Below are positions 26,972 through 34,675 of a DNA stretch of 64,000 nucleotides, one piece after another. The DNA comes from Sphingobium terrigena. Lineage in GTDB: Bacteria > Pseudomonadota > Alphaproteobacteria > Sphingomonadales > Sphingomonadaceae. Where the stretch lies: NCBI RefSeq assembly GCF_003591655.1, contig NZ_QVRA01000004.1:82022-146021 (forward strand). The letters run 5' to 3'. How positions within the stretch are numbered: the first letter of the stretch is position 1; each line of letters opens with the position of its first letter. Both the position numbers and the translations under genes were made by a program. The notes under the pieces are model-generated. The model saw nothing but the letters and a program-made list of their open reading frames with translations. It was not told where the DNA came from and did no database searches.

Positions 26972-28666
26972 CTAGCGCGTCAACCCCTGGCCGATGATGT
27001 GCAGCGTCCGATCATCGATATGGGCGACACCATGTACATCGGCGATCGTCCAGAGGCTTCCGACATTCACGGCGCGATTGAGGACGATCCGCAGCCGTCC
27101 TGCCACCAGGCGTGTGTCGGCAATGGCGTCGACACCGCCCAGTGCCGCAATGATGTCGGCCCGCGCCTCGACAGATGACGATGGGGGCGAGGTTGCCGGG
27201 ATGGGCGCGGAGGTGCGCGGTGCCGCGCCCTGGGCAGCAGCCAGGCGGATTTCTTCCGAAACCTGGTCGGCGATCGGGCCGATGATCACCTGCACCGATT
27301 GCGCCGAAGGACGCAATATTGCGACCGCACCCAGCGCCTTGAGCGCAGCATCGTTCACAAGCCCCTGATCCTGGACGATCAGGCGAAGCCGCGTCGTGCA
27401 GGCACCGATGGTCTGCAGATTGGCGCTACCGCCCAGAGCGGCCAGATAGGCTGCGCCGCGAGCGTCAGTTTGCGTGACAGTTTCGGGTTGGGTTTCGACC
27501 GGTTGTCGTCCAGGCGTGGCGAGGTTGAAGCGGCGAATGGCGAACGCGAAAATGCCGTAATAGATGAGGAAATAGGCAATCCCCACCGGCAACAACAGCC
27601 AGGGCCGGGTCGCGCGTCCGAAATTGAGCAGATAATCGAACAGGCCAGCGGAAAATCCGAAACCCAGCCGGACACCCAGAAGGTCCATGACTACCATTGA
27701 TATGCCGGTCAGCACCGCATGGATGGCGTACAGCAATGGCGCCAGAAACATGAAGCTGAATTCGATCGGCTCCGTCACGCCAGTCAGAAAGGATGTGAGC
27801 GCCAGGCTGAGCAACATGCCGCCAACCGCCTTCTTCTGGTCCGGCAGCGCCGCGCGATACATGGCGAGGCAGGCGGCGGGCAGGCCGAACATCATGACGG
27901 GGAAAAATCCCGCCATGAATGCGCCAGCATGGGGATCTCCGGCAAAGAAGCGCCGCAAATCGCCCGTCGTGCCGTTGAAATCGCCCAGCACGAACCAGGC
28001 CACATTGTTAAGGATATGATGCAGCCCGGTGACGAGCAGCAGGCGGTTGAGGATACCGAAACCGAACAGGCCCAGATGGCCCGAAGCGACCAGTCCGCGG
28101 CTGGCGATATCCAGACCGGCGTCCAGCAGCGCATAGCTGCCGCCAACCAGCAAGGCGAGGCCAACCCCCGCTGCCCCTGCGACGATCGGCACGAAACGGC
28201 GGCCACCGAAGAAGGACAGAAAGGCAGGGACGCTGATCGTGGCATAACGGTTGTAGAGCGTGCCGCCGATGAGGCCCGACACAATCCCGACGGGGACGTC
28301 GAGGCGCGCAAAGGCCTTCGCCTTCCACGCCTGCGCGACAGTGTCCGCCAGCGCGTCGGCCAGACCGGCGGTCACATCCAAGGGCACCTGGAGCAGGGCG
28401 CGGCCGCCGTGCATCGTCACAAGATAGCAGACGACCCCAGCCAGTGCCGCGGCCCCATTGCCGTCGCGGGCGATGCCCGTCGCCACACCGATCGCGAACA
28501 ACAGACCAAGGCTGGAAAAGAGCGCATCGCCCGCCGCCGCCAATAGGGGAATGCCGAGCAGGTCGGGCTGCCCCAGTCGCAGCAGCAAGCCGGCGATCGG
28601 CAAGACGGCGATCGGCAACATCAAGGCGCGGCCAATCGGCTGGAGCGATCCGACAATCCTTCTCAT
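26972..28666 (-). CDS. nagE: PTS N-acetylglucosamine transporter, EIIC-EIIB with a second degenerate EIIB
   Basis: A 564-residue inner-membrane permease. The EIIC domain (residues 1-380, about ten helices) shows LPIAVLPIAGLLLRLG and GVTEPIEFSFMFLAP. The EIIB domain (about 403-475) carries the phosphorylated Cys423 in GACTTRLRLIV. After a proline-rich linker comes a further EIIB-like domain (503-564), IAALGGVDAIADTRLVAGRL, in which the cysteine is replaced. It should import GlcNAc as GlcNAc-6-phosphate using the EIIA on the neighbouring fusion protein. Its start overlaps that gene by 4 bases. Confidence 0.92.
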   Translation of the reverse strand: MRRIVGSLQPIGRALMLPIAVLPIAGLLLRLGQPDLLGIPLLAAAGDALFSSLGLLFAIGVATGIARDGNGAAALAGVVCYLVTMHGGRALLQVPLDVTAGLADALADTVAQAWKAKAFARLDVPVGIVSGLIGGTLYNRYATISVPAFLSFFGGRRFVPIVAGAAGVGLALLVGGSYALLDAGLDIASRGLVASGHLGLFGFGILNRLLLVTGLHHILNNVAWFVLGDFNGTTGDLRRFFAGDPHAGAFMAGFFPVMMFGLPAACLAMYRAALPDQKKAVGGMLLSLALTSFLTGVTEPIEFSFMFLAPLLYAIHAVLTGISMVVMDLLGVRLGFGFSAGLFDYLLNFGRATRPWLLLPVGIAYFLIYYGIFAFAIRRFNLATPGRQPVETQPETVTQTDARGAAYLAALGGSANLQTIGACTTRLRLIVQDQGLVNDAALKALGAVAILRPSAQSVQVIIGPIADQVSEEIRLAAAQGAAPRTSAPIPATSPPSSSVEARADIIAALGGVDAIADTRLVAGRLRIVLNRAVNVGSLWTIADVHGVAHIDDRTLHIIGQGLTR

Positions 28667-31167
28667 TGCGACAGACCTTCCTCAAAACGACGCGCCAGCG
28701 CGCGCACCTGCGCCGGGGATTCCAGTTGCAGCGCCGCTTCTGCGTGGAGGCGACACTCGGCGATCGACAGTCGGCGCACCAGCGCCTTGAGATCCGGTAC
28801 GAAATGGGGCGCTGCCGACAATTCGGTGACGCCAAGGCCCAGCAGCAGCGGGATTGCAAGACGGTCCGAAGCCAGGCCGCCGCAGACGCCGACCCAGCGC
28901 TTATGGCCACGCGCGCCCGCTGCCGTCAGGGCGATCAAACCCAGCACAGCCGGATGGAGACCATCCACGCCAGCGGCGACCGCCGGATTGCCGCGATCCA
29001 TCGCCAGCGCATATTGGGTCAGGTCGTTGGTGCCGATCGAGAGGAAATCGGCATGGCGCGCCAGCATCGCCGCCGTCACCGCCGCAGCGGGGGTTTCAAC
29101 CATGACGCCGACCTCGATCCGATGGCCGATCGCCATTTCCCGACACAGGATATCGACCCGCTGACGGACCGCCAGCAGTTCATCGACGCTGGCGACCATC
29201 GGCACCATGATGCGGCACTGGCCATATGGCACGACGGACAGGATAGCGCGCAATTGCTGGTCCAATATGTCCGGCCTTGCCAGACTGACGCGGATCCCGC
29301 GCAAGCCCAGCGCCGGATTTTCCTCCGCCGCCATCGGCAGGTAGCTGGCGGGCTTATCGCCACCAATATCGAGTAGACGGATGATCAGTGGCCGCCCATC
29401 CAGCTTCGCCGCGATTTGGCCGTAAAGGGTGGCCTGTTCCTGCACATCGGGGGCAGCGTCCCGATCAAGGAACAGGAATTCGGTGCGCAGCAGGCCTGAT
29501 CCTTCAGCCCCGTGCGCCATGGCGATTTCTGCGTCGGCCAGCGACCCGAGATTGGCGAATGCCTCGATCCGCACGCCGTCGCGGCTGACGCAGGATTGGG
29601 TGGCGTTGGCCACGGCAGCGCTGCGGGCCTGCGCCCGGCGGGCCACTTTCTCTTTGGCGTCAGCCCATATGGGCGGCAGGGGATCAGCGTGAAGCAGACC
29701 GTCATCAGCATCGAGAATGAGCCGTGTTCCGTCGGCCACAGCGGACAATGGATCGCCGATCGCGACCAGCATGGGAATGCCCTTGCTGGCGGCGAGGATG
29801 GCGACATGGGAGGTGGGGCCGCCCCGCGCCAGCGCGATCCCGACGACATGGGCGTCCAGCGCCATGACCTGCGACGGCACCATTTCGTCGGCGAGCAGGA
29901 CCGTGTCGGGCGGGAAGGACAGGGAGTCTGCGGGGCTGCCGGTCAATAGCTGCAATAGCCGTCGCTCAAGATCGAGCAGGTCGTCGGCGCGTTCGGCAAA
30001 GCGAGCGTCACCCATGGCCCGCATCGATGCCGCCATGTCGCGGCAGGCGTGACGCCAGGCATGGCCGGCATCGCGGCCCATATCGATGTGCGCGGCGGCA
30101 CCCTGTTGCAGCGCCGGATCATCCAGAAAGGCAAGGTGGGCGCGACGGATCGCCGCATCGGCTGCTGGCCCGTCCGACTGCGCCAAGGCTTGTCTCGCCG
30201 TGTCGATCGCGGCGGTGAGACGGGCTCGTTCCGCCTCTACCCCCGCCCCGTCGACAGGCACGTCGATATCCGCGACATGGAGCCAGCGGGCGGTGCCAAT
30301 GCAATAGCCCGGCGCGGCCAACGTGCCGCCCATCGCTCCGTCTGGCAGCATGCGGCGCTGCGGCTCGATCAAAGAGGGCGATGGGGACACCTCCCCCCCT
30401 TCGACCTCATTCATCCCGCCTTCGATCAGCGCCCGTATCGCGGCAACAGCATCCGTAGCATCTTCACCCGTTGCCACGACGTCGATCCGGTCGTTCAGGC
30501 GGATGCCCAATTGCAACAGGCTGATCGGCGAACGGGTTGAGGCCTCACACCCGTCCTTGACCAGCCAGCTGGCCGCTACGAACGTCCGGGCCGTCTCTCC
30601 GATACGCGCGGCGGGGCGGGCGTGGATGCCGTGGACCATCGGGACTGTGACAGTTGCCATGGCTCGCTTGTCGCCATTTATCTCCGGGACGAGCGCAATG
30701 GCGGCTTCGACCGGCTCCAAATATAAGATGCCTTCGCCGACGCCGACAATTTGTCCGGTCACGCGCCGCTGGATGCGGAAACGGTCCGCATTGGTGATGA
30801 TGACGGGCGTGATCAAGGATGGCACCGCCTGGGCGACGGCATCCAGGTCGAACCGGATGAGCGGCTGGCCGCGCATGACCATATCCCCGACAGCGACCAG
30901 CGGATCAAAGCCCTGCCCGTCCAGCGCGACGGTATCAATGCCAAGGTGCATCAGCACCTCCACGCCGCCATCGCCACGCAGGGTCACCGCATGGCCGCTG
31001 CTATGCAGGGTCAGGACTTCGCCATCGCATGGGGCATGAAGCAATCCGGCAAGCGGCTCGATAGCGATGCCATCGCCCAGCATCCGTGCGGAAAAGACGG
31101 CATCAGGCACATCGTCCATGACCGTGGCCCAACCATGCAGCGGCGATGTAAGGATGATCGATCCCAT
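28663..31167 (-). CDS. nagF: PTS fusion protein EIIA-HPr-enzyme I
   Basis: An 834-residue soluble multiphosphoryl-transfer protein. Order of domains: EIIA of the glucose type (residues 1-150, active His74 in VLMHLGIDTV), HPr (170-255, active His182 in HGIHARPAA, with a serine region STRSPISLLQLGI), then enzyme I (275-834, active His454 in GGPTSHVAILAAS). It takes phosphate from PEP and hands it to NagE, so one operon encodes a complete PTS. Start 31167 sits at the EIIA domain and has GAAGGGAA upstream; the frame from 31257 overlaps nagA. Confidence 0.92.
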   Translation of the reverse strand: MGSIILTSPLHGWATVMDDVPDAVFSARMLGDGIAIEPLAGLLHAPCDGEVLTLHSSGHAVTLRGDGGVEVLMHLGIDTVALDGQGFDPLVAVGDMVMRGQPLIRFDLDAVAQAVPSLITPVIITNADRFRIQRRVTGQIVGVGEGILYLEPVEAAIALVPEINGDKRAMATVTVPMVHGIHARPAARIGETARTFVAASWLVKDGCEASTRSPISLLQLGIRLNDRIDVVATGEDATDAVAAIRALIEGGMNEVEGGEVSPSPSLIEPQRRMLPDGAMGGTLAAPGYCIGTARWLHVADIDVPVDGAGVEAERARLTAAIDTARQALAQSDGPAADAAIRRAHLAFLDDPALQQGAAAHIDMGRDAGHAWRHACRDMAASMRAMGDARFAERADDLLDLERRLLQLLTGSPADSLSFPPDTVLLADEMVPSQVMALDAHVVGIALARGGPTSHVAILAASKGIPMLVAIGDPLSAVADGTRLILDADDGLLHADPLPPIWADAKEKVARRAQARSAAVANATQSCVSRDGVRIEAFANLGSLADAEIAMAHGAEGSGLLRTEFLFLDRDAAPDVQEQATLYGQIAAKLDGRPLIIRLLDIGGDKPASYLPMAAEENPALGLRGIRVSLARPDILDQQLRAILSVVPYGQCRIMVPMVASVDELLAVRQRVDILCREMAIGHRIEVGVMVETPAAAVTAAMLARHADFLSIGTNDLTQYALAMDRGNPAVAAGVDGLHPAVLGLIALTAAGARGHKRWVGVCGGLASDRLAIPLLLGLGVTELSAAPHFVPDLKALVRRLSIAECRLHAEAALQLESPAQVRALARRFEEGLSQ

Positions 31168-31181
31168 TGCGTTCCCTTCAT

Positions 31182-31198
31182 CCCGGCGATTCGCCGGG
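31182..31198 (-). repeat. Intercistronic hairpin between nagA and nagF
   Basis: CCCGGCGATTCGCCGGG is a near-perfect palindrome in the 62-base gap between the nagA stop and the nagF start. It forms a 7-base GC stem with a 3-base loop. No T-run follows, so it may stabilise or pause the transcript rather than end it. Confidence 0.5.
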
Positions 31199-31229
31199 CA
31201 CCAAAATTCGCCGTCCGCAGCCTTCACCC

Positions 31230-32360
31230 TTAAAAAATGCGCTGGCCGCCAATCCATGTGCCGCGCACGCGAAGATCCCGGTCCAGCCAGACGAAATCAG
31301 CGCGGTGGTTGGGTTCCAGCACACCGATGCGATCCGACAGGCCGAGGAAAGCGGCAGGATTGACGGTGGCCATCGCGACCGCGTCTTCGAGCGGCACGCC
31401 AAGCTGATGCGTGTTTCGCACCGCCTGTGCCATGTCCAAGTCAGAGCCGGCGAGCGTTCCTTCTTCATTGACGCACACGCCATCTTGAACCCGGATATTT
31501 TCGCCATTCAGGACGAAGCTCTTGTCGTCGGACCCGACGGTTGGCATCGCATCGGTCACGAGCATGAACCGGTCACGCGGACGCGCCGCCAGCGCCACGC
31601 GGATCGCGGCGGGATGGACATGAGCGCCGTCCACGATCAGACCGCAATAAAGCGTTTCATCCTCCAGAACGGCACCAACGACGCCCGGTTCGCGATGATG
31701 CAGCGGCGACATGGCGTTGAACAGATGTGTGACGCCCCGCGCGCCCGCATCAATCACAGCGCGGGTCTGCGCATAAGTGGCATCGCTATGGCCGATGCAG
31801 ACAATGACCCCGGCGCGGACCAATGCGTCGATCGCGGACGGATCATTGCTCTCCGGCGCCAGCGTCACCATGACAATGCCGCGTCTGGGCTGCGTGAGCA
31901 GAGCGACCGCTTCGTCGTCCAAGGGCCGGAAATGCGCCGAATCATGGATGCCGCGCCGGGCATCTGACAGGAATGGCCCTTCAACATGGATGCCCACCAC
32001 GCCCGGCACGCCAGCCTCGATCGCCTGATCGACGACATCAAGCGCCAGCGCCACATCTTCCAGCGGCGCACTGATCAGGGTCGGCAGAAAGGCCGTGGTG
32101 CCAAATCGCGCATGGGCTTCCCCAATGCGCCGGATGCCCGCCACGTCGATCCGCTCGTTGAACAGAACGCCGCCACCGCCATTGACCTGCGTATCGATGA
32201 AGCCGGGAACGATATAGCCGCCCTCCAGATCAATATCGGTTGATCGAGCGCCGCCGGGCACGACTTCGCTGATCAACTGCCCATTAATGTGAAGCGCCGC
32301 GCCGTCGAGCCTGTTCCGCCCCGTCAATATGCAGCCATTGTGAAATCCCGTGATGCTCAT
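31230..32360 (-). CDS. nagA: N-acetylglucosamine-6-phosphate deacetylase
   Basis: A 376-residue amidohydrolase that removes acetate from GlcNAc-6-phosphate to give glucosamine-6-phosphate. Metal and catalytic motifs are PGFIDTQVNGGGG, GIHVEGPFLS (metal glutamate), CIGHSDA and THLFNAMSPLHHREPG (metal histidines), DGAHVHP, and the catalytic aspartate in LVTDAMPTVG. It overlaps the upstream nagB-type gene by 4 bases, in a nagR-nagB-nagA-nagF-nagE order on the minus strand. Confidence 0.95.
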   Translation of the reverse strand: MSITGFHNGCILTGRNRLDGAALHINGQLISEVVPGGARSTDIDLEGGYIVPGFIDTQVNGGGGVLFNERIDVAGIRRIGEAHARFGTTAFLPTLISAPLEDVALALDVVDQAIEAGVPGVVGIHVEGPFLSDARRGIHDSAHFRPLDDEAVALLTQPRRGIVMVTLAPESNDPSAIDALVRAGVIVCIGHSDATYAQTRAVIDAGARGVTHLFNAMSPLHHREPGVVGAVLEDETLYCGLIVDGAHVHPAAIRVALAARPRDRFMLVTDAMPTVGSDDKSFVLNGENIRVQDGVCVNEEGTLAGSDLDMAQAVRNTHQLGVPLEDAVAMATVNPAAFLGLSDRIGVLEPNHRADFVWLDRDLRVRGTWIGGQRIF

Positions 32361-33400
32361 CGGGTTTCCGTGACCTTGCGCAGATAGGGCGGCTGATCAG
32401 GGTCCAGCCCGCGTGCGCGCGCCAGCCTTTCCGCGGCGGCATAGAAGGACTGGATCAGGAGGATCGGTTCCAGCAGGGCATGGCTCGTGAGTGTCGGCAG
32501 CGCGCTGGATGTGCCAGCCCGGCAATCGGCGAGCAGCACGTCCGCCCCACGATCGGCAAATTCGGTGGCGGCGGCCCGCACATCATCGCCGGACATATCC
32601 GACGTGGCGAAGGCGATCACCGGAAATCCCTCTTCAATGATCGCCATCGGGCCATGGCGCACCTCAGCACTGGAAAAACCTTCAGCGTGCAGTCCGCAGG
32701 TTTCCTTGAGCTTGAGCGCTGCCTCCTGCGCGATCGACAGGCCATAGCCCCGCCCGATGATGAACAGATTGCTGGCATTTGCCAATGCACCGACCAGCGG
32801 TGTCCAGTCCAGTTCATAGGCCATGTCGAGCAGGGTCGGCAGCCGGTCAAGGGCGTCGCGCAGGCGCGCGTCATCGCTCCACCATCCCGCGATCGCGGCC
32901 AGGCCGGCCATGGACGCAATGAAGGATTTGGTCGCAGCAACCGATGTTTCCGCGCCAGCGCACAGCGGGAGCAGGTAATCCGCCATCGTCGCCAGCGGCG
33001 AGCTTTCGTCATTGACGAGCGCGACCACATAGGCGCCTGCCGCCTTGTAGCGTTCGACCGTCGACAGCAGGTCGGGGCTGCGACCCGACTGGGAAATGGC
33101 GATCAGCAAAGCGTCGGTTTGCTGAAACTCGGTCGAAAAGACCGAGGTTACGGACGGTGCCGCAGACGCGACCGGCAAGCCCAGCAAGGTTTCGATGAGA
33201 TATTTGCCATAGGTCGCCGCATGATCGGACGATCCACGCGCGCAGGTGATGACCAATTTGGGCGGGCTGGAACGCAGACGTTCGGACAGTGCATCCAGCG
33301 CCTTGCCATTGCGAAGGAGAAAGCGCGCGACAGACTCGCCACCCTCGCCTGCTTCCAGCCACATCGCGGATCGCCCCGATTGCAGCTCTACGTTGGACAT
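32357..33400 (-). CDS. nagB: SIS-domain glucosamine-6-phosphate deaminase (NagB-II type)
   Basis: A 347-residue protein with two SIS sugar-isomerase domains, related to the isomerase half of GlmS. Motifs are TCARGSSDHAATYGKYLIE, LLIAISQSGRSPDLL, AATKSFIASMAGLAA, IIGRGYGLSIAQEAALKLKE and SAEVRHGPMAI. It lacks the glutaminase domain and so should deaminate glucosamine-6-phosphate to fructose-6-phosphate, as NagB-II of Shewanella does. Start 33400 has AGGGGG five bases upstream; the open frame back to 33742 is antisense to nothing useful and overlaps nagR. Confidence 0.88.
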   Translation of the reverse strand: MSNVELQSGRSAMWLEAGEGGESVARFLLRNGKALDALSERLRSSPPKLVITCARGSSDHAATYGKYLIETLLGLPVASAAPSVTSVFSTEFQQTDALLIAISQSGRSPDLLSTVERYKAAGAYVVALVNDESSPLATMADYLLPLCAGAETSVAATKSFIASMAGLAAIAGWWSDDARLRDALDRLPTLLDMAYELDWTPLVGALANASNLFIIGRGYGLSIAQEAALKLKETCGLHAEGFSSAEVRHGPMAIIEEGFPVIAFATSDMSGDDVRAAATEFADRGADVLLADCRAGTSSALPTLTSHALLEPILLIQSFYAAAERLARARGLDPDQPPYLRKVTETR

Positions 33401-33428
33401 CAAACCCCCTGACGCGCGGCCCGCCGCG

Positions 33429-34169
33429 CTAAGTTGCGTTGAGTTCGGCAACGACGTCATAGGCGTCGCCCCGATAATAGGATTGTGTGAATTCAACGGC
33501 TTCCCCGTCGGCGAGAAAACCCCGCCTTTCGATGAACAGCCCAGCATGACCCGTTTCGACACCCAGTCGCTTGCACTGTTCCAGCGGAAAATGCATCGCG
33601 CGCAGGCGCTGCAACGCCCGCACGGGACGGTTGCCGACGGCTTCGAGCGCGGCATAGAGTGACTCGCCGACCGCATCGATACCGGGCAGGCAGCGCCCGA
33701 CAATGGTGGAATATTCGATCGCCATCGGCACATCGTCGGCAAAGCGCATACGCTGGAACCGGTAAACCTGCGTGCCAGGCGACAGGCCCAGCGACAGCGA
33801 TTCTTCGGGGGTTACAAGGCCGACCGACTTCATCAGCCATTCGCTGCTGGGCCGCCGCCCTCGTGCGACCATATCCTCCGAGAAAGAGGATAGTTTGGAA
33901 AAGCTTTTTTCGACGCGGGCAGCCACAAATGTCCCCGCACCGCGACGACGCACAACCAGCCCCTCCTGGGCCAGTCCGTCAATCGCCTTGCGCACCGTGA
34001 TGCGCGAAACGCCATATTCGACGGCCAGGTCCCGCTCGGCCGGTATCAGATCATCCTGCACCAGGACGCGCGTTTCGATCGCTTGGCGGACGAGCTGTTG
34101 CAACTGAAGATAGAGCGGAATCCGCAGCTCTTCCCGCAACTGCCCGACCCGGTCGGAAAAAGACGCCAT
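33429..34169 (-). CDS. nagR: GntR-family regulator with UTRA domain (NagR type)
   Basis: A 246-residue repressor. The N-terminal winged helix (residues 15-85) shows PLYLQLQQLVRQAIE, LIPAERDLAVEYGVSRITVR and GLVVRRRGAGTFVA. The C-terminal UTRA ligand domain (about 95-240) ends EFTQSYYRGDAYDVV. HutC/NagR-type GntR proteins sense sugar phosphates such as GlcN6P or GlcNAc6P. As the first gene of the nag operon, divergent from a TonB receptor, it most likely controls both. AGGGGGT precedes ATG 34169. Confidence 0.92.
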   Translation of the reverse strand: MASFSDRVGQLREELRIPLYLQLQQLVRQAIETRVLVQDDLIPAERDLAVEYGVSRITVRKAIDGLAQEGLVVRRRGAGTFVAARVEKSFSKLSSFSEDMVARGRRPSSEWLMKSVGLVTPEESLSLGLSPGTQVYRFQRMRFADDVPMAIEYSTIVGRCLPGIDAVGESLYAALEAVGNRPVRALQRLRAMHFPLEQCKRLGVETGHAGLFIERRGFLADGEAVEFTQSYYRGDAYDVVAELNAT

Positions 34170-34253
34170 AATACCCCCTACAAAAGTCGATATCCCAATC
34201 GGGTGACCGTAGTGGAGGGTTGAATCATGCACAACTCCGACTTAGGTCATTCA

Positions 34254-34264
34254 TTGGTATTGTT
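34254..34264 (+). promoter_or_regulatory. TTGGTATTGTT motif, copy 2 (candidate NagR site)
   Basis: This 11-mer lies about 85 bases upstream of the nagR start. The reverse complement occurs exactly at 34557-34567, near the receptor start, and the core ATTGGTATT also occurs at 25908-25916. The right arm (CAAGTCC) is only a weak inverted copy. Confidence 0.45.
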
Positions 34265-34556
34265 CAAGTCCTATTTTTTGCCAATTGGCCTGAGGGGCTA
34301 TTGTGGATGGAAGTAGGCGCTGCACGCCAATATGCGTATTTTCAATAGGGGAAACGGTCACTTCGGCACCGAGACGACGGATTGGAAGCCAGGCGAAGCG
34401 TGCGGATCACGCGATCAAGTCACCTGCCAATTCTCTCGGCAAGAGGTTGAAAAGGGTGTCATTTATCAAATTATCGCTTTATATTCAGATATTTATCATA
34501 ATGTTTCTGCCAAATGGCAAATTTATGTAGATTTTATCCGTCCAGGATATACGATC

Positions 34557-34567
34557 AACAATACCAA
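34557..34567 (-). promoter_or_regulatory. TTGGTATTGTT motif, copy 3 (candidate NagR site)
   Basis: AACAATACCAA on the plus strand, an exact inverted copy of 34254-34264. It lies 109 bases before the receptor ATG, a sensible place for an operator over or near the receptor promoter. Confidence 0.45.
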
Positions 34568-34675
34568 GTGCGACATTTATAATACCTAATAGAAACCATT
34601 AATGCGCTTACAACAGGTCGCTACACAGGCTCTTGCCGAGAATCGCCGCAGGAGTCGAAGGACAGAGGGTATATT

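Larger units (their letters stand above)
34170..34675. promoter_or_regulatory. Divergent control region between nagR and TonB receptor
   Basis: About 500 AT-rich bases without a supported gene; a 75-codon frame at 34303-34530 has no recognisable content. It contains two TTGGTATTGTT copies in opposite orientation (34254-34264 and 34557-34567) and palindromes such as GCCAATTGGC near 34278. Promoters for nagR and for the receptor are expected here. Confidence 0.6.

Noticed and set aside
33401..33742. N-terminal extension of the SIS-domain nagB gene
   Set aside because: The extra 114 codons lie within nagR coding sequence and do not resemble the family. ATG 33400 has a good ribosome-binding site.
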